Source of the DNA: Arcticibacter tournemirensis
GTDB taxonomy: Bacteria > Bacteroidota > Bacteroidia > Sphingobacteriales > Sphingobacteriaceae
DNA: 64,000 nt
Reading direction: 5' to 3'
NCBI RefSeq assembly: GCF_006716645.1
Contig: NZ_VFPL01000001.1
Span: 4,960,001 to 5,024,000 of the forward strand
The translations under genes and the position numbers were made by a program. This document shows positions 8,384-19,300 of the stretch, piece after piece (the first letter of the stretch is position 1; every line of letters begins with the position of its first letter). The notes below the pieces were generated by a model. The model saw only the letters and a list, made by a program, of their open reading frames with translations, was not told the DNA's origin and did no database searches.

Positions 8384-10375
8384 TTATTGCCTTACTTTCC
8401 ACGAATTATTGCCGGTATTGCAATCAGGTAATACATGATCCGGATCGAGCGTTACAGTAGAGATCTCTTCCGTAGAAGGATAAAGGAACGTCCAACTAAT
8501 ATCCCGCTTCCAGATTTCTACCGGAAGTTTAATTCTTGAAGTACTGCCGCTTTTGGTTTTCACTTCAACAATGGCTGGCATGGGCATCTTTTGAAGATTG
8601 GCTATGGTGATCAATGCTCCTTTTGACGGATCATTTTTATAATAACTTACTCCCGAGATTGCCTGATCCATCTTCCAGTTATTCAGAAACCAGCTCCTCC
8701 AAAACCAGCTTAAATCTTCTCCTGCGACATTCTCAATGGTCCTGAAGAAGTCATATGGTTCGGGGTGCTTGAAAGCCCAGCGGTCGATGTAAGCCTTAAA
8801 GGCGCGATCAAATCTTTCTTCGCCCAAAATCTGGTCGCGAAGCAACCAAAGTCCGAGTGCAGGCTTTACATACACCAGTATTGTACTATTTTGTTCTTTT
8901 ATATTATCAGGCCCTGCCGTTACCGGCTCGAGGCTCTGGTCGGCAAGTATACGTGCCCACTTATGCATATCTCTTTGGTCCGACTTAAACTCCCCTTTAT
9001 TGAACGTGTCGGCGGAGAGATAGTTAATAAAAGTATTAAGCCCTTCATCCATCCAGCTATGAAGGCGCTCGTTAGAACCCACTATCATCGGGAACCAGGT
9101 ATGCCCAAACTCATGGTCTGTAACATCCCAAAGTCCCGCCCCTCTCTCCTTCCATGTACAGAAAACAATGCCCGGGTACTCCATACCGTTTAAGTCGGCA
9201 GCAACATTTACAGCCGCTGGATACGGATAAGGCATCCACTTAGCTGAGTAATGCTCCACCGACGCCTTTGTAAACTCGGTTGAGCGTTGCCATCCCGATT
9301 TATGGTTCGATTCAATTGGATATGCCGATACAGCCAGAGAGTTTCTCCCCTCGGGGAGATTGATCCTTGCAGCATCCAATATAAAAGCCGGAGACGACGC
9401 CCATGCTATATCCCTTGAGTTCTCAATACGAAAGTGCCATGTTAGCTCCTTTCTCCCTGACGGCCGCGACTTGGGATCAGCAACGTCCTTTGATGACCGA
9501 ATGACTACAGTCCGGTCGCTCCGCTTTGCCTCATCCCACAATTTCTGCTGACTGGCGGTGTACACCTCCGACGGATTCAGAAGCTCACCCGAACATACGA
9601 CAATATGATTTGCCGGAGCGGTTATATTCACATCAAACGTTCCGTATTCAAGGTAAAACTCCGAAAGGCCGGTATAGGGAGCGGTATTCCAGCCAACAAT
9701 ATCGTCGTACACACACATTCGCGGATACCATTGTGCAACCGCAAATATCTTTCCGTTTTTCGTTTCAAATATCCCTGTCCGGTCAGATCCATACATGGGC
9801 ACTATAAACGAATAGTTTATTTTAATCTGAACCTTACCACCTTTTGGCTTCAAAGTGCCGGGTAGAAATACCTGCATTCTCGTATCTTCAATAGCATATT
9901 TCACAACAGCATTCTCACCGTCGGCAACACTTACTGATTTAATGTTAAAACCGGCATCAAAATCCTGCCCCTTCGTACCGCTGCGACTACCCGCCATAGG
10001 AATGATCCTGGCTCCTCTGGAATCCTGACGGAACAGGTTTTGGTCTAGCTGCAGCCAGAGAAACTCAAGTTCGTCGGGACTATTATTGGTATAAGTAATT
10101 ACCTCTGTACCCGATATTTCGTTCTTAACATCATCAAGCTTAACATTTATCTGATAGTCTGCCTGGTTCTGCCAGTAAGCAATGCCGGGTTTCCCCGATG
10201 CAGAGCGATATTCCGTGCCATTTTTCAGATAAAAAGAGGTATTGAACGCTTCATTATAATTATAAACACTCGCCGCACTGCTATTATTAAAATAACCGTC
10301 GCTCTCCTGCGCACTCAGGCTAAAGTGTATTAAAAAAGCCAGCGTAACACTGGCGTAAAAGTATTTTCTGTACAT
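8384..10375 (-). CDS. M1 family zinc metallopeptidase, secreted
   Basis: 663 residues from the chosen ATG at 10375 (MYRKYFYASVTLAF...), which starts a clean signal peptide ending in LSAQ; an in-frame extension to 10450 adds 25 residues that do not look like a signal peptide. The zinc site is HEFGHTW (HExxH) followed 18 residues later by the second glutamate in WMDEGLNTF, the gluzincin pattern of aminopeptidase N relatives. The N-terminal half is beta-rich (M1 N-terminal domain-like). Probably a periplasmic or surface peptidase. Monocistronic by context. Confidence 0.93.
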   Translation of the reverse strand: MYRKYFYASVTLAFLIHFSLSAQESDGYFNNSSAASVYNYNEAFNTSFYLKNGTEYRSASGKPGIAYWQNQADYQINVKLDDVKNEISGTEVITYTNNSPDELEFLWLQLDQNLFRQDSRGARIIPMAGSRSGTKGQDFDAGFNIKSVSVADGENAVVKYAIEDTRMQVFLPGTLKPKGGKVQIKINYSFIVPMYGSDRTGIFETKNGKIFAVAQWYPRMCVYDDIVGWNTAPYTGLSEFYLEYGTFDVNITAPANHIVVCSGELLNPSEVYTASQQKLWDEAKRSDRTVVIRSSKDVADPKSRPSGRKELTWHFRIENSRDIAWASSPAFILDAARINLPEGRNSLAVSAYPIESNHKSGWQRSTEFTKASVEHYSAKWMPYPYPAAVNVAADLNGMEYPGIVFCTWKERGAGLWDVTDHEFGHTWFPMIVGSNERLHSWMDEGLNTFINYLSADTFNKGEFKSDQRDMHKWARILADQSLEPVTAGPDNIKEQNSTILVYVKPALGLWLLRDQILGEERFDRAFKAYIDRWAFKHPEPYDFFRTIENVAGEDLSWFWRSWFLNNWKMDQAISGVSYYKNDPSKGALITIANLQKMPMPAIVEVKTKSGSTSRIKLPVEIWKRDISWTFLYPSTEEISTVTLDPDHVLPDCNTGNNSWKVRQ

Positions 10376-10452
10376 GTTAATAGCAATGCAATAATTCATT
10401 ACAACGCAAAAAGAGGGCTCTTTGTTACGTTTTCTTGAATAAAGCATCAATA

Positions 10453-10797
10453 TCAGCTCAATTTTTCTTCATAGGCCACTTCGTCAAATCCTGAAAGAAG
10501 AACATGATCATCTTCTATTACTGGTCTTTTAATGATACTTGTTTTATCCTGCAGAAGCTTGAAAGCTGCTTCTGGTGTTGTTATAGAGTCCTGCGTCTCG
10601 CGATCCAGTTTCTTCCAGGTGGTGCCACGCTTATTAATAAGAGATTCCCATCCAAGTCCTGAGGCCCATTCCTGCAGCTTTTCCAACGAAATACCTTGTT
10701 TCTTAAAGTCGTGAAATTCATACCTGACATGATGCTCATCGAGCCATCTCAATGCCTTTTTCACCGTATCACAATTTTTTATGCCGTATACTTTCAT
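10453..10797 (-). CDS. yffB: YffB/Spx-like ArsC-family protein
   Basis: A 114-residue thioredoxin-fold protein close by eye to E. coli YffB: YGIKNCDTVKKALRWLDEH at the N-terminus, GWESLINKRGTTWKKL in the middle and the IIKRPV block near residue 90. A single cysteine (Cys9, NCDT) replaces the CxxC of Spx. Arsenate reductases of this fold use Cys-x5-Arg; that arrangement is absent, so arsenate reduction is unlikely. The biochemical role of YffB is not firmly known. 12 bp after the TonB-receptor-like gene, so probably co-transcribed with it. Confidence 0.9.
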   Translation of the reverse strand: MKVYGIKNCDTVKKALRWLDEHHVRYEFHDFKKQGISLEKLQEWASGLGWESLINKRGTTWKKLDRETQDSITTPEAAFKLLQDKTSIIKRPVIEDDHVLLSGFDEVAYEEKLS

Positions 10798-10809
10798 AAT
10801 ATAAAACGA

Positions 10810-13263
10810 TTACTCTCCCTGATTACTTTTGCCTCCGCTGACATCATCATTCTTAATACCCCGCTTATTTTTCTTAATGCTTCCTTCAAGCTTCCCAAAC
10901 CGGTAGTTCAAACTCAGACTATATGAACGAAAATAGTTGCGATAATTGCTCGATTGCGTAAAATCAGCGCCGGTAGTTTCATTGATGTATTCGCGGTATT
11001 TAGCAAAGGGATTATTTGTAGAAGCCGAAAAGGTTAGTTTATCTTTGATCACTTCCTTATTCACACTAAGTGACGTATAATAATAAGAGTTTCCCTGCCC
11101 CTGAAGGGTAATATAAGGAGAGCTATAGCTGAAGTTAGCATTTACACGCCAGCCCTTCTCAAACTTGTAACCAGTTCCCCCATAAAAATAGCCCCTGAAC
11201 CCGTCATTACTTACGTTAAACCCGTTAATCACACCCTTTATCCAAACGTAATTCATGTTGCCGCTGATATTAAAGTCCCACTTTTTTGTAATAGGATAGT
11301 TGATATTAAAGTTGCTGCCCAGCGACTTATCCTTACCAATATTGTCGTATGAAGTAAAGGTAACACCTCTGCTGTTGTCATAAACTGATATCTGCTGGAT
11401 AGTATTGTTGGAGAAGCTGTAGTTAAGACCGATGTTGAAGGATCCTTTCTTAAACTTGCTATAACTTAATCTGATATCATTACTTAGAACAGGCCTTAGA
11501 TCTGGATTTCCTGTGGATTCAAAATTGGGATTAGACCTGTCGACAAATGGATTTAAATTCCAGATGCTGGGACGTTGTATGCGCTGTGTAAACCCGAAAT
11601 TTAAGCTACTCATATCTTTAAATTTCCGGTTAATGGATATAGTGGGAATGATATTGAAATAGTCTTTCTTCAAGTCAGAGTCGGTTGAGATAAAGTTAGC
11701 TTTTATAAGTGTCTCTTCTATTCTTACGCCTGCTTTAAAGCCCCAGTTTTTTAAATTATACTGATAGGAATTATATGCGCCTATCACGTCCTGATTATTA
11801 TCAAATGTATTCGTACGTCGCGGATCTGTCGCAAATAATCCTTCAGTATTTAACGAATCATACCTGAAATCGCTGTTGTTATCTCTCAGAATCGCTTTCA
11901 CACCTGCTTCAAGAGTTAGTTTCTTAAAAGGGTGAACGTAGTCAGCCTGTATCGTCTGTTCTCCCGAACCGCTTTTGTTGTGCTGATGATAATCAGGCGT
12001 ATTGTAATTGATCCTGTCCGAGACTCCTAACTGATCGAACGTTTTGTCGTCAGAATTACTGTAACGGTAAGAGAAAGTCAGCATACGATCCTTCTTACCT
12101 TTAAAACCCAGCTGATAATTTAGTGCGAGGTCTATTCCTTTCCAATTATTCTCACTGTTGTTGTTGAGCGTATACCCTTCCACTATTGAATTTTGCGAAA
12201 AAGTCTGAGACATCTGCGATCCTTTCGAATCATAATTGCCGTTGTTGAAACCAATTTCTGCAGTGATGAGGTTCAATGTGTCTATTTCAAAACTAAACTC
12301 CGTTCCTACGTAAACAAACCGGTTGTCAAACTCCCTTAAGCCGTTCTGCGACAGAGAACGGGGATTTGTACCGGTACTTACACGGTTGCTAAAATAGGAT
12401 GTCTGCGGCTGACTGTACGTGCCAAAGCCTCCATAGCCCGATGCTCCGAATTTACCCTGCTTTACAGTATAATTGCCTCCTACCCGTGGCCCTCCGACAG
12501 GGAAGCGCCCTCCTACATTCAGACTGCCATTATAGCCATTATCGACTTTTTTTGTGGTAATTATATTGATAATACCCGCAATTCCTTCACTATCGTATTT
12601 GGCAGGCGGAGTTGTAATAACCTCTATCTTTTGAATACTTGAAGCAGGCATACTTCTTAAAACATCTTTGGGATTTTTGGCCACCATACTCGAAGGCTTT
12701 CCATTAATCAGTATCTTGTAGTTCGAATTACCCTGAAGTTTGATATTATCATCGGCATCCAGAGAAAGAAGCGGTACTTTGCGCATCATATCAAGGACGT
12801 TATTGACCTTACTTTCGGGATCGGCCTGCAAATCATAGGAGATTCGGTCTACCTCCTGTTGAATTATGGGGCGCTCAGCCGTAACACTGACCTCTTTCAA
12901 CTGGTTGTGTTTTGCCGAAAGTACAATTGTACCCAGGTTGGTTTCAGGCCGGTCACTGCCAACTGCGATGTTTACCGGTATGGATTTAGAGCTGTGCCCA
13001 ACAGAAATGACAGTAATAGTATATTTCCCTGCCGCTATCTTAGAGAAATTAAAAACTCCTTTTCCGTCGGTCAAAGCACTCTTTAGAGGTTTATTGTCAC
13101 TGCTTTTCAAACTTACGGTTACATACTCCAGCGCTTTCGCACTGGCAGAATCAACAATAATACCTTTAATTGAATACGAGACTGGTCCGGTTTGGGCCGA
13201 TACGATAAGAACATTGAAGAAGAGAACTACTCCTAAAAGGCCGGATTTGATGAGAGGTTTCAT
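10810..13263 (-). CDS. Outer-membrane receptor, TonB-dependent-like (PF14905 beta-barrel family)
   Basis: 817 residues from the ATG at 13263, which starts a good signal peptide (MKPLIKSGLLGVVLFF...SAQ). An alternative ATG at 13275 adds four residues. Residues about 30-115 form a carboxypeptidase-regulatory-like beta-sandwich, then a plug domain (VNNVLDMMRKVPLLSLDADD ... ILINGKPS ... IQKIEVITTPPAKYDSEG) and a large barrel. It differs from SusC: no SusD partner and the PF14905-type barrel. Ligand unknown. Upstream of yffB on the same strand. Confidence 0.88.
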   Translation of the reverse strand: MKPLIKSGLLGVVLFFNVLIVSAQTGPVSYSIKGIIVDSASAKALEYVTVSLKSSDNKPLKSALTDGKGVFNFSKIAAGKYTITVISVGHSSKSIPVNIAVGSDRPETNLGTIVLSAKHNQLKEVSVTAERPIIQQEVDRISYDLQADPESKVNNVLDMMRKVPLLSLDADDNIKLQGNSNYKILINGKPSSMVAKNPKDVLRSMPASSIQKIEVITTPPAKYDSEGIAGIINIITTKKVDNGYNGSLNVGGRFPVGGPRVGGNYTVKQGKFGASGYGGFGTYSQPQTSYFSNRVSTGTNPRSLSQNGLREFDNRFVYVGTEFSFEIDTLNLITAEIGFNNGNYDSKGSQMSQTFSQNSIVEGYTLNNNSENNWKGIDLALNYQLGFKGKKDRMLTFSYRYSNSDDKTFDQLGVSDRINYNTPDYHQHNKSGSGEQTIQADYVHPFKKLTLEAGVKAILRDNNSDFRYDSLNTEGLFATDPRRTNTFDNNQDVIGAYNSYQYNLKNWGFKAGVRIEETLIKANFISTDSDLKKDYFNIIPTISINRKFKDMSSLNFGFTQRIQRPSIWNLNPFVDRSNPNFESTGNPDLRPVLSNDIRLSYSKFKKGSFNIGLNYSFSNNTIQQISVYDNSRGVTFTSYDNIGKDKSLGSNFNINYPITKKWDFNISGNMNYVWIKGVINGFNVSNDGFRGYFYGGTGYKFEKGWRVNANFSYSSPYITLQGQGNSYYYTSLSVNKEVIKDKLTFSASTNNPFAKYREYINETTGADFTQSSNYRNYFRSYSLSLNYRFGKLEGSIKKNKRGIKNDDVSGGKSNQGE

Positions 13264-13361
13264 ATATGGGTTCAAGATTGTTAGCCAGGTTTCCAGTACA
13301 TGTTAATAAATAGAAACTATCTCAAAACCCCCACCCACCGCAGTAACTAAATATTTAGTAG

Positions 13362-13369
13362 CAAATATA
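13362..13369 (-). promoter_or_regulatory. Candidate -7 box for the PF14905 receptor
   Basis: Minus strand TATATTTG, a perfect TAnnTTTG, about 98 nt upstream of the chosen start. No -33 match at the expected spacing. Confidence 0.3.
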
Positions 13370-13486
13370 AAACAAGATTTATTACGATAATGTTAAAAAA
13401 TGTTATTTTATTTCCAATGACTATATCATGCTAACTAACAGCTAGTTAATTAAAAATCACCTTAAGTCGGAACCCAAAACCGTTCT

Positions 13487-14047
13487 TTACTTATTATATC
13501 GGGTCATTGTGAGCTCAGTTCCAACAGCAACAAAACTCTTTACTATCTCTATGGACCGTTCAATGAGAGCGGGGAGCTCTAACTGTTCTTCTTTATCAAA
13601 GCCGCTGAGGACATAGTCAATCTGTCTTCCTCTGGAGAAATTATCTCCTATTCCAAAGCGTAAACGCGGGTAGTCCTGACCACCAACAAGAGCCTCAATA
13701 CTTTTAAGGCCGTTATGGCCGGCGTTTCCTCCTTTGGGCTTCAGGCGGATCGATCCAAAGGGAATAGCAAGATCGTCAACGATAACCAGTATATGTTCAC
13801 GTGGAATTTTTAATTCATGCATCCAATAATTAACCGCCTTTCCGCTAAGGTTCATAAAGGTTGTTGGCTTTATCAGGTGTATCTGGCGTCCTTTGTGACT
13901 TAATTCAGTATAATAGGCCAGCCTGAGGTTACTAAATGTCACACCGGCTTCTTTAGCCATTTCGTCGGCAATCATAAAGCCAATGTTATGCCGTGTATCT
14001 GCATACTCCGGGCCTATGTTTCCAAGACCCACAACAAGGTATTTCAT
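13487..14047 (-). CDS. pth: Peptidyl-tRNA hydrolase
   Basis: 186 residues from the ATG at 14047 (MKYLVVGLGNIGPEYADTRH); 15 extra in-frame codons upstream would run through the promoter box. Catalytic His20 lies in TRHNIGF. The family motifs KPTTFMNLSGKAV and VVDD-like (IVDDLAIPFG) and GGNAGHNGLKSI are all present. It releases tRNA from prematurely dropped peptidyl-tRNA. It follows rplY in the prs-rplY-pth order, but with a terminator and its own promoter between. Confidence 0.96.
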   Translation of the reverse strand: MKYLVVGLGNIGPEYADTRHNIGFMIADEMAKEAGVTFSNLRLAYYTELSHKGRQIHLIKPTTFMNLSGKAVNYWMHELKIPREHILVIVDDLAIPFGSIRLKPKGGNAGHNGLKSIEALVGGQDYPRLRFGIGDNFSRGRQIDYVLSGFDKEEQLELPALIERSIEIVKSFVAVGTELTMTRYNK

Positions 14048-14051
14048 AACG

Positions 14052-14059
14052 CAAAAGTA
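14052..14059 (-). promoter_or_regulatory. -7 box 4 nt before pth start (leaderless candidate)
   Basis: Minus strand TACTTTTG, perfect TAnnTTTG, ending 4 nt before the pth ATG at 14047. Transcription would start at or next to the start codon. Confidence 0.55.
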
Positions 14060-14084
14060 ATTATTGATGCTAAAAGCTTCATAT

Positions 14085-14122
14085 GAAAACAAAAAAGCCG
14101 GAAACCAATGGCATCCGGCTTT
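14085..14122 (-). terminator. Rho-independent terminator of rplY
   Basis: Stem AAAGCCGGA (14094-14102) / TCCGGCTTT (14114-14122), with a T-rich run on the minus strand. Lies between rplY and pth. Confidence 0.85.
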
Positions 14123-14140
14123 CTTTATTAAAGATTAAGA

Positions 14141-14722
14141 CTACTTGCCTTTGGCTGCATCCTGTTCTGCCTGCCTTAAAGCACGTGAAGTAGTAACAGA
14201 CACGATCGTATCCTCCGGAGTATTTACAATCGCAAAATTGTCAAACTTCAAATCACGAACACGAACTGATTTACCAACTTCCAGGGGCTCAATGCTTACT
14301 TCAACATATTGAGGCATATCTTTAGGTAATGCTTTTACACGCAGCTTACGCAGTTTTTGTACAAGCTTACCACCCATTTTTACTCCAGGAGAAGTACCTG
14401 TTAACTTCACAGGGATCTGCATGATAAGAGGTTTACTTTCGTTTACCTGATAAAAATCAATATGCAGCAATTTATCAGTCAGGGGATGAAACTGAGCGTC
14501 CTGAACAATAGCCTGAGTTTTTACTCCATCTACATCAATTTCTACAAAGTTTGCATCTGCACTGTAAATAAGATCTTTCAGATCACTTGCTTCAACTGCA
14601 AAATGAACCTGTTCCTTGCCACCATACAATACAGCCGGAACCTTACCTTCGTAACGTAGTTCCTTTGCATCGCGTTTCCCTACATTCCCTCTTAGGGAAC
14701 CGCTAATAGCGATAGTTTTCAT
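14141..14722 (-). CDS. rplY: 50S ribosomal protein L25 / general stress protein Ctc
   Basis: A 193-residue protein of the long (CTC-type) L25 form. It starts MKTIAISGSLRGNVGKRDAK, carries VPAVLYGG at residues 29-36 and HIDFYQV near residue 89, the 5S rRNA-binding half, followed by the C-terminal beta-rich CTC domain. It binds 5S rRNA in the large subunit. Neighbours prs and pth are the usual ones in bacteria. It ends at a strong terminator. Confidence 0.95.
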   Translation of the reverse strand: MKTIAISGSLRGNVGKRDAKELRYEGKVPAVLYGGKEQVHFAVEASDLKDLIYSADANFVEIDVDGVKTQAIVQDAQFHPLTDKLLHIDFYQVNESKPLIMQIPVKLTGTSPGVKMGGKLVQKLRKLRVKALPKDMPQYVEVSIEPLEVGKSVRVRDLKFDNFAIVNTPEDTIVSVTTSRALRQAEQDAAKGK

Positions 14723-14800
14723 AATAAAAAATTAAATTAGTGTATAAAATTATTATTCAGACTCTCTACCGGCATTCATCACCGACACAGAATTTTATTC

Positions 14801-14904
14801 TTTAAACTTTCTACTTTAGTCCCTCAGCTTTATGCTTTTACCTTTCAGCTTTATACTTTTGGCTTTTAGCTTTAGTCTTTCAGCTTTTACCTTTTAACTC
14901 TCCC
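14801..14904 (-). repeat. Post-stop heptad array of prs (locus 3)
   Basis: Fifteen contiguous 7-nt units without a phase slip. In prs sense they read like GTAAAAG, CTGAAAG, ACTAAAG, CCAAAAG (pattern NNNAAAG). The array begins at the base after the prs TAA. TAA or TGA occurs in most units, giving stops in all frames. No complementary arm is visible. Confidence 0.8.
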
Positions 14905-15852
14905 TTATCCCTCTACACTAAACAGATTACTGATAGAACCATGTTCGTCAACAATGCCGATAGCTTTTGCAAAAAGATCTGCAGTAGACAACACTTTTAT
15001 CTTTTCAGACTCTCTCACAACTGGAATAGTGTCGGTAACAATAAGTTCAGCCAGGGCCGAGTTCTCAATGGTTTCATAGGCCTTACCCGAAAGAACAGGA
15101 TGCGTACATACCGCTCTTACGCTGTTCGCGCCATTCTCCATGATCAAACCCGCTGCCTTCGCCAATGTTCCTGCAGTATCACAAATATCATCAATCAATA
15201 CTATATCCTGCCCTGTAACATCTCCAATGATCGACATAGATTCGATTTCATTAGCCCTTTTACGTCTCTTGTCGCATATTACAACCTCTGCATTAAAGAA
15301 CTTAGCAAATGAACGTGCCCTGTAGGAACCACCCATATCCGGAGAAGCTATAGTAAGGTTCTGAAGGTTAAGACTCTTGATATAAGGTACAAATATTACC
15401 GAAGCATCGAGATGATCAACCGGGATGTCAAAGAAACCTTGTATCTGGGCTGCATGCAGGTCCATTGTCATGATCCTGTGCGCTCCTGCTGCAGTGACAA
15501 GATTCGCAACCATTTTTGCTCCTATAGCTACTCTTGGTTTATCTTTTCTGTCCTGCCTTGCCATACCAAAGTAGGGCATCACTACGGTGATATAATGTGC
15601 CGACGCTCTTTTGGCAGCATCAATCATTAAAAGCAGCTCTATCAGGTTATCGTAAGGCTGATTAGTTGACTGAATCAGGAAAACATTAGAACCACGGATT
15701 GTCTCGTTAAAGAAAGGCTGAAATTCGCCATCACTAAAATGCGACAAAACAATATCTCCTAATTTCTGACCATACGACTTTGCTATTTTAGCGGCAAGCT
15801 CTGTTGTACCGGAACCGGCAAATAACTTAACAGGATTTAACTGGAGTGACAT
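14905..15852 (-). CDS. prs: Ribose-phosphate pyrophosphokinase
   Basis: A 315-residue class I PRPP synthase. It has the early KLFAGSGTTELA block, the ATP-binding YFGMARQDRKDKPR region, the MDLHAAQIQGFF divalent-ion loop and the PRPP-binding VLIDDICDTAGTL. It makes PRPP from ribose 5-phosphate and ATP for nucleotide, His and Trp synthesis. tRNA-Gln lies upstream on the same strand; rplY follows after a 104-bp heptad array that starts immediately at the stop codon. Confidence 0.97.
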   Translation of the reverse strand: MSLQLNPVKLFAGSGTTELAAKIAKSYGQKLGDIVLSHFSDGEFQPFFNETIRGSNVFLIQSTNQPYDNLIELLLMIDAAKRASAHYITVVMPYFGMARQDRKDKPRVAIGAKMVANLVTAAGAHRIMTMDLHAAQIQGFFDIPVDHLDASVIFVPYIKSLNLQNLTIASPDMGGSYRARSFAKFFNAEVVICDKRRKRANEIESMSIIGDVTGQDIVLIDDICDTAGTLAKAAGLIMENGANSVRAVCTHPVLSGKAYETIENSALAELIVTDTIPVVRESEKIKVLSTADLFAKAIGIVDEHGSISNLFSVEG

Positions 15853-15990
15853 CTTTTAATCTTTCGGATTTCGAATATGCATGATTACGGAATTCCGTTA
15901 CTGATGTAAATATAAACCTAAGAACATCGTAGGATATATAAACCCGAACTATGTGCCACCACAAATGGGTGATCATAAATCCGAACTTTG

Positions 15991-16061
15991 TTGCCCGACC
16001 AGGATTCGAACCTAGACAAACAGAACCAAAATCTGTCGTACTACCTTTATACTATCGGGCA
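15991..16061 (-). tRNA. tRNA-Gln (anticodon UUG)
   Basis: 71-nt cloverleaf on the minus strand: acceptor TGCCCGA/TCGGGCA with discriminator A, D arm GTAT..GTAC, anticodon stem ACAGA/TCTGT with loop TTTTGGT (anticodon TTG), T arm CTAGG-TTCGAAT-CCTGG. CCA is not encoded. Confidence 0.95.
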
Positions 16062-16394
16062 ATTTACCGCTTCAAAACGCTTCTGCGAAACGGAATGCAA
16101 ATATAGGGCGATAATATTTTAAACCAAAAACAATTTATAAAAAATAAGAACCGTGATAATTTGACGCTAAACTGGCTCTCCCGACGAGGGATAAAAGAAC
16201 TTTTACATTGAAAATCAATAGATTAATAACACAATAAACCAAACACTAATTTATATTGGCTATAAGGCAAAGCGAGTCAAACCTCAGATTTAACAAATCT
16301 TAACATTCTAAAATCTCAAATTCACGTCCCTAAAGATTGGTATTTAAATAGTATTCACTATTTTCGGGCTTCATATCGTTCAGGTATTAATTTT
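16062..16394. other. Intergenic region between tRNA-Gln and the DUF2723 gene
   Basis: 333 AT-rich bases with divergent promoters expected. The best partial -7 match for the rightward gene is TATTTTCG near 16359 (one mismatch to TAnnTTTG). No ORF, RNA structure or repeat seen. Confidence 0.4.
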
Positions 16395-19300
16395 ATGAAT
16401 TACAATAAGATCAACAACCTTTTTGCTTGGCTTTGTTTTGTGATTGCCTCTGCAACATTTATCATAACAGCAGAGCCTACTGCGAGTTTTTGGGATTGCG
16501 GTGAATTTATTGCAGCTGCTTATAAACTGCAGGTTGTTCACCAGCCAGGAGCGCCACTGTTCCTGATGCTACAGAAGGTGTTTTCATTACTTGCTGGTTC
16601 TGATGTAACCAGGGTAGCTTTCTGGATGAATGTGGGTTCGGCGCTTTCAAGCGGTGCTACCATTCTTTTCCTGTTCTGGACAATCACAGCGCTGGCGAAA
16701 AAGATCTTATCGAAGGCGGGTGAGGAACTCAGTACCGCTAAGATTATAATTATAATAGGCTCCGGACTTGTTGGTGCCCTTGCTTATACCTATTCAGATA
16801 CATTCTGGTTTTCGGCAGTAGAATCCGAGGTATATGCAATGTCCTCTTTATGTACTGCTATCGTTTTCTGGGCCACATTAAAGTGGGACGCACATGCCGA
16901 TGATGATAAAGACGCTGATAAATGGATCATCTTCATAGCTTATGTAATGGGCTTATCCATTGGGGTCCATCTGCTTAACCTTCTTGCTATTCCAGCTATT
17001 GCTCTGGTTTACTACTTCCGGAAATATAAAAACCCTACAGGAAAAGGAACTTTAATAGCCTTATTGACCGGGATTATTATCCTTGGTGTCATACAATACG
17101 GCATCATCCAGTACCTCGTAAAACTGGCCGCCTACTTTGACTTATTCTTCGTGAATACATTAGGACTCGGTTTTGGAAGCGGCGTTTTTGTATTCGCTGT
17201 ACTTGTGCTTGGAGGATTGACTTATGGCATTCTTTATTCTATACGGAAAGCTAAGCCGATTCTTAACATGGCGTTGTTATGCGTTGCATTTATCCTGCTT
17301 GGATACAGTTCATTCACAATGATCATTATCCGCGCAAAAGCAAATCCTGCACTGAACAACAGCGCCCCTGATAATGCGTTTGCTTTTCTAAGTTATCTTA
17401 ACCGCGAACAGTATGGCGACCGCCCGCTGCTGTATGGTCAATATTTCGATTCAAAAGTGATCGACTACAAACAAGGCGGCAATATCTACCGTAAAGGTGA
17501 AACAAAGTATGAAGTAGCAGGGAAGAAGTTCGAGGCAGTGTACGATCGCAATACCTTATTGCCGAGAATGTACAGTGACGATCCTCAGCACGCCGGATTC
17601 TACCGCGACTGGATGAAATTAGGCGAGAATGAATCACCCACCTTTATACAAAACCTTGGCTTCCTGTTTTCTTACCAAACCGGGTTTATGTACGCACGGT
17701 ATTTCTTATGGAACTTTGCAGGAAGACAGAACGACGACCAGGGTCATGGCAATTACACGTCGGGAAACTGGATTTCTGGAATAAAACCTTTGGATGCAAT
17801 GCATCTGGGCTCCCAGGAAAATCTTCCCCCCAGCATTACAGAAAATAAGGCATACAACCGACTGTACTTCCTTCCGCTTATACTGGGACTTATTGGTGCG
17901 ATATGGCACTTCTCAAGAAGCCAGAAAGATGCCGGTGTTGTAGGCTTGTTGTTCTTTTTTACAGGTGTGGCAATTGTTCTGTACCTCAATCAAAATCCAT
18001 TGCAGCCAAGGGAACGCGACTATGCGTATGCAGGGTCCTTCTATGCCTTTACAATATGGATCGGACTGGGGGTCGCGGCCATAGCAACCTGGCTTCAAAA
18101 AAAGATCTCACCCTCAACGGCAGGAATCGTTGCAACCCTTGTGGGCTTACTCGCAGCTCCTGTATTAATGGCTAAGGAAGAATGGGATGACCACGACCGC
18201 TCTGAAAAGTTCACAACCCGCGATTTTGCAGCTGACTATCTTGAGTCGTGCGCTCCAAATGCCATTTTGTTTACATACGGCGATAACGATACCTATCCTC
18301 TTTGGTATGTGCAGGAAGTAGAAGGTGTACGTCCGGATGTGAGAGTGGTAAACTTAAGTCTGCTCGGAACCGACTGGTATATACGCCAGATGAAGGACAA
18401 AATTAATCAGGCGGATCCACTGCCTATTACAATGAGCGACAATAAGTATGTCCAGGGAGTACGCGACGTAATCCGGTATTATGACTATAAATTTGCAGAA
18501 CCGATAGAGCTGAAAAACTTATTTGAGGTTCTTACATCCGATAATGATAATGATAAAGTAGCAATGCAGGATGGAAGTAAAGAAAATATTCTGCCGACTA
18601 AGAACTTCAAAATTACGATCAACCCCACCGAGGTAGTAGCTACCAAAACGGTGAGCCCTGCTCTTAAAGACAATATTGCTCCGGTAATGGAATGGACATA
18701 CAATAAGGGTTACGTTACCAAAACAGAGCTTGCCATGTTTGACATTCTCGCTCACAATGATTGGAAAAGGCCTGTTTACTTCGCTATTACGGTTCCGTCA
18801 AGCAACTATATCGGACTTGAAAAATATCTCTATAATGAAGGGTTTGCTTACAGATTGCTACCATTAAAACCGGCTGAGGCTGATTCAACACAGGGAGAGC
18901 CTAACAAGGTGAACACCGATCAGATGTATAACAATATGATTAACAAGTTCAAGTGGGGCAACATGAAAAACGCCAGCTATCTTGATCCTGAGTCTACCCG
19001 CATGATCGCTACCATCATTAAGAGCTTTAACACTCTTGCTTCAACCCTCCTGTCAGAGGGACGGACAGCAGAGGCGAAGAAGGTACTTAAAAGAGCAGTA
19101 GAAGTTATTCCTGATAAAAACTATCTTTTCTACTATGTGCTTCACCGGTATTATACTGCCGACCTGCTTTACAAGGTAAATGAAACAGCAGAGGCGAATA
19201 AACTGGTAAAGAATACCGCGGATTTTATTAATGCAGAACTTAACTATATAGGCGGACAATCCTCTACCCAGCAGAATTTTGCGATGAGCGACGTTCAGTT

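Noticed and set aside
10453-10797. Arsenate reductase ArsC
   Set aside because: The protein matches YffB, with a single cysteine in NCDT and without the arsenate-site arginine pattern; no ars genes nearby.
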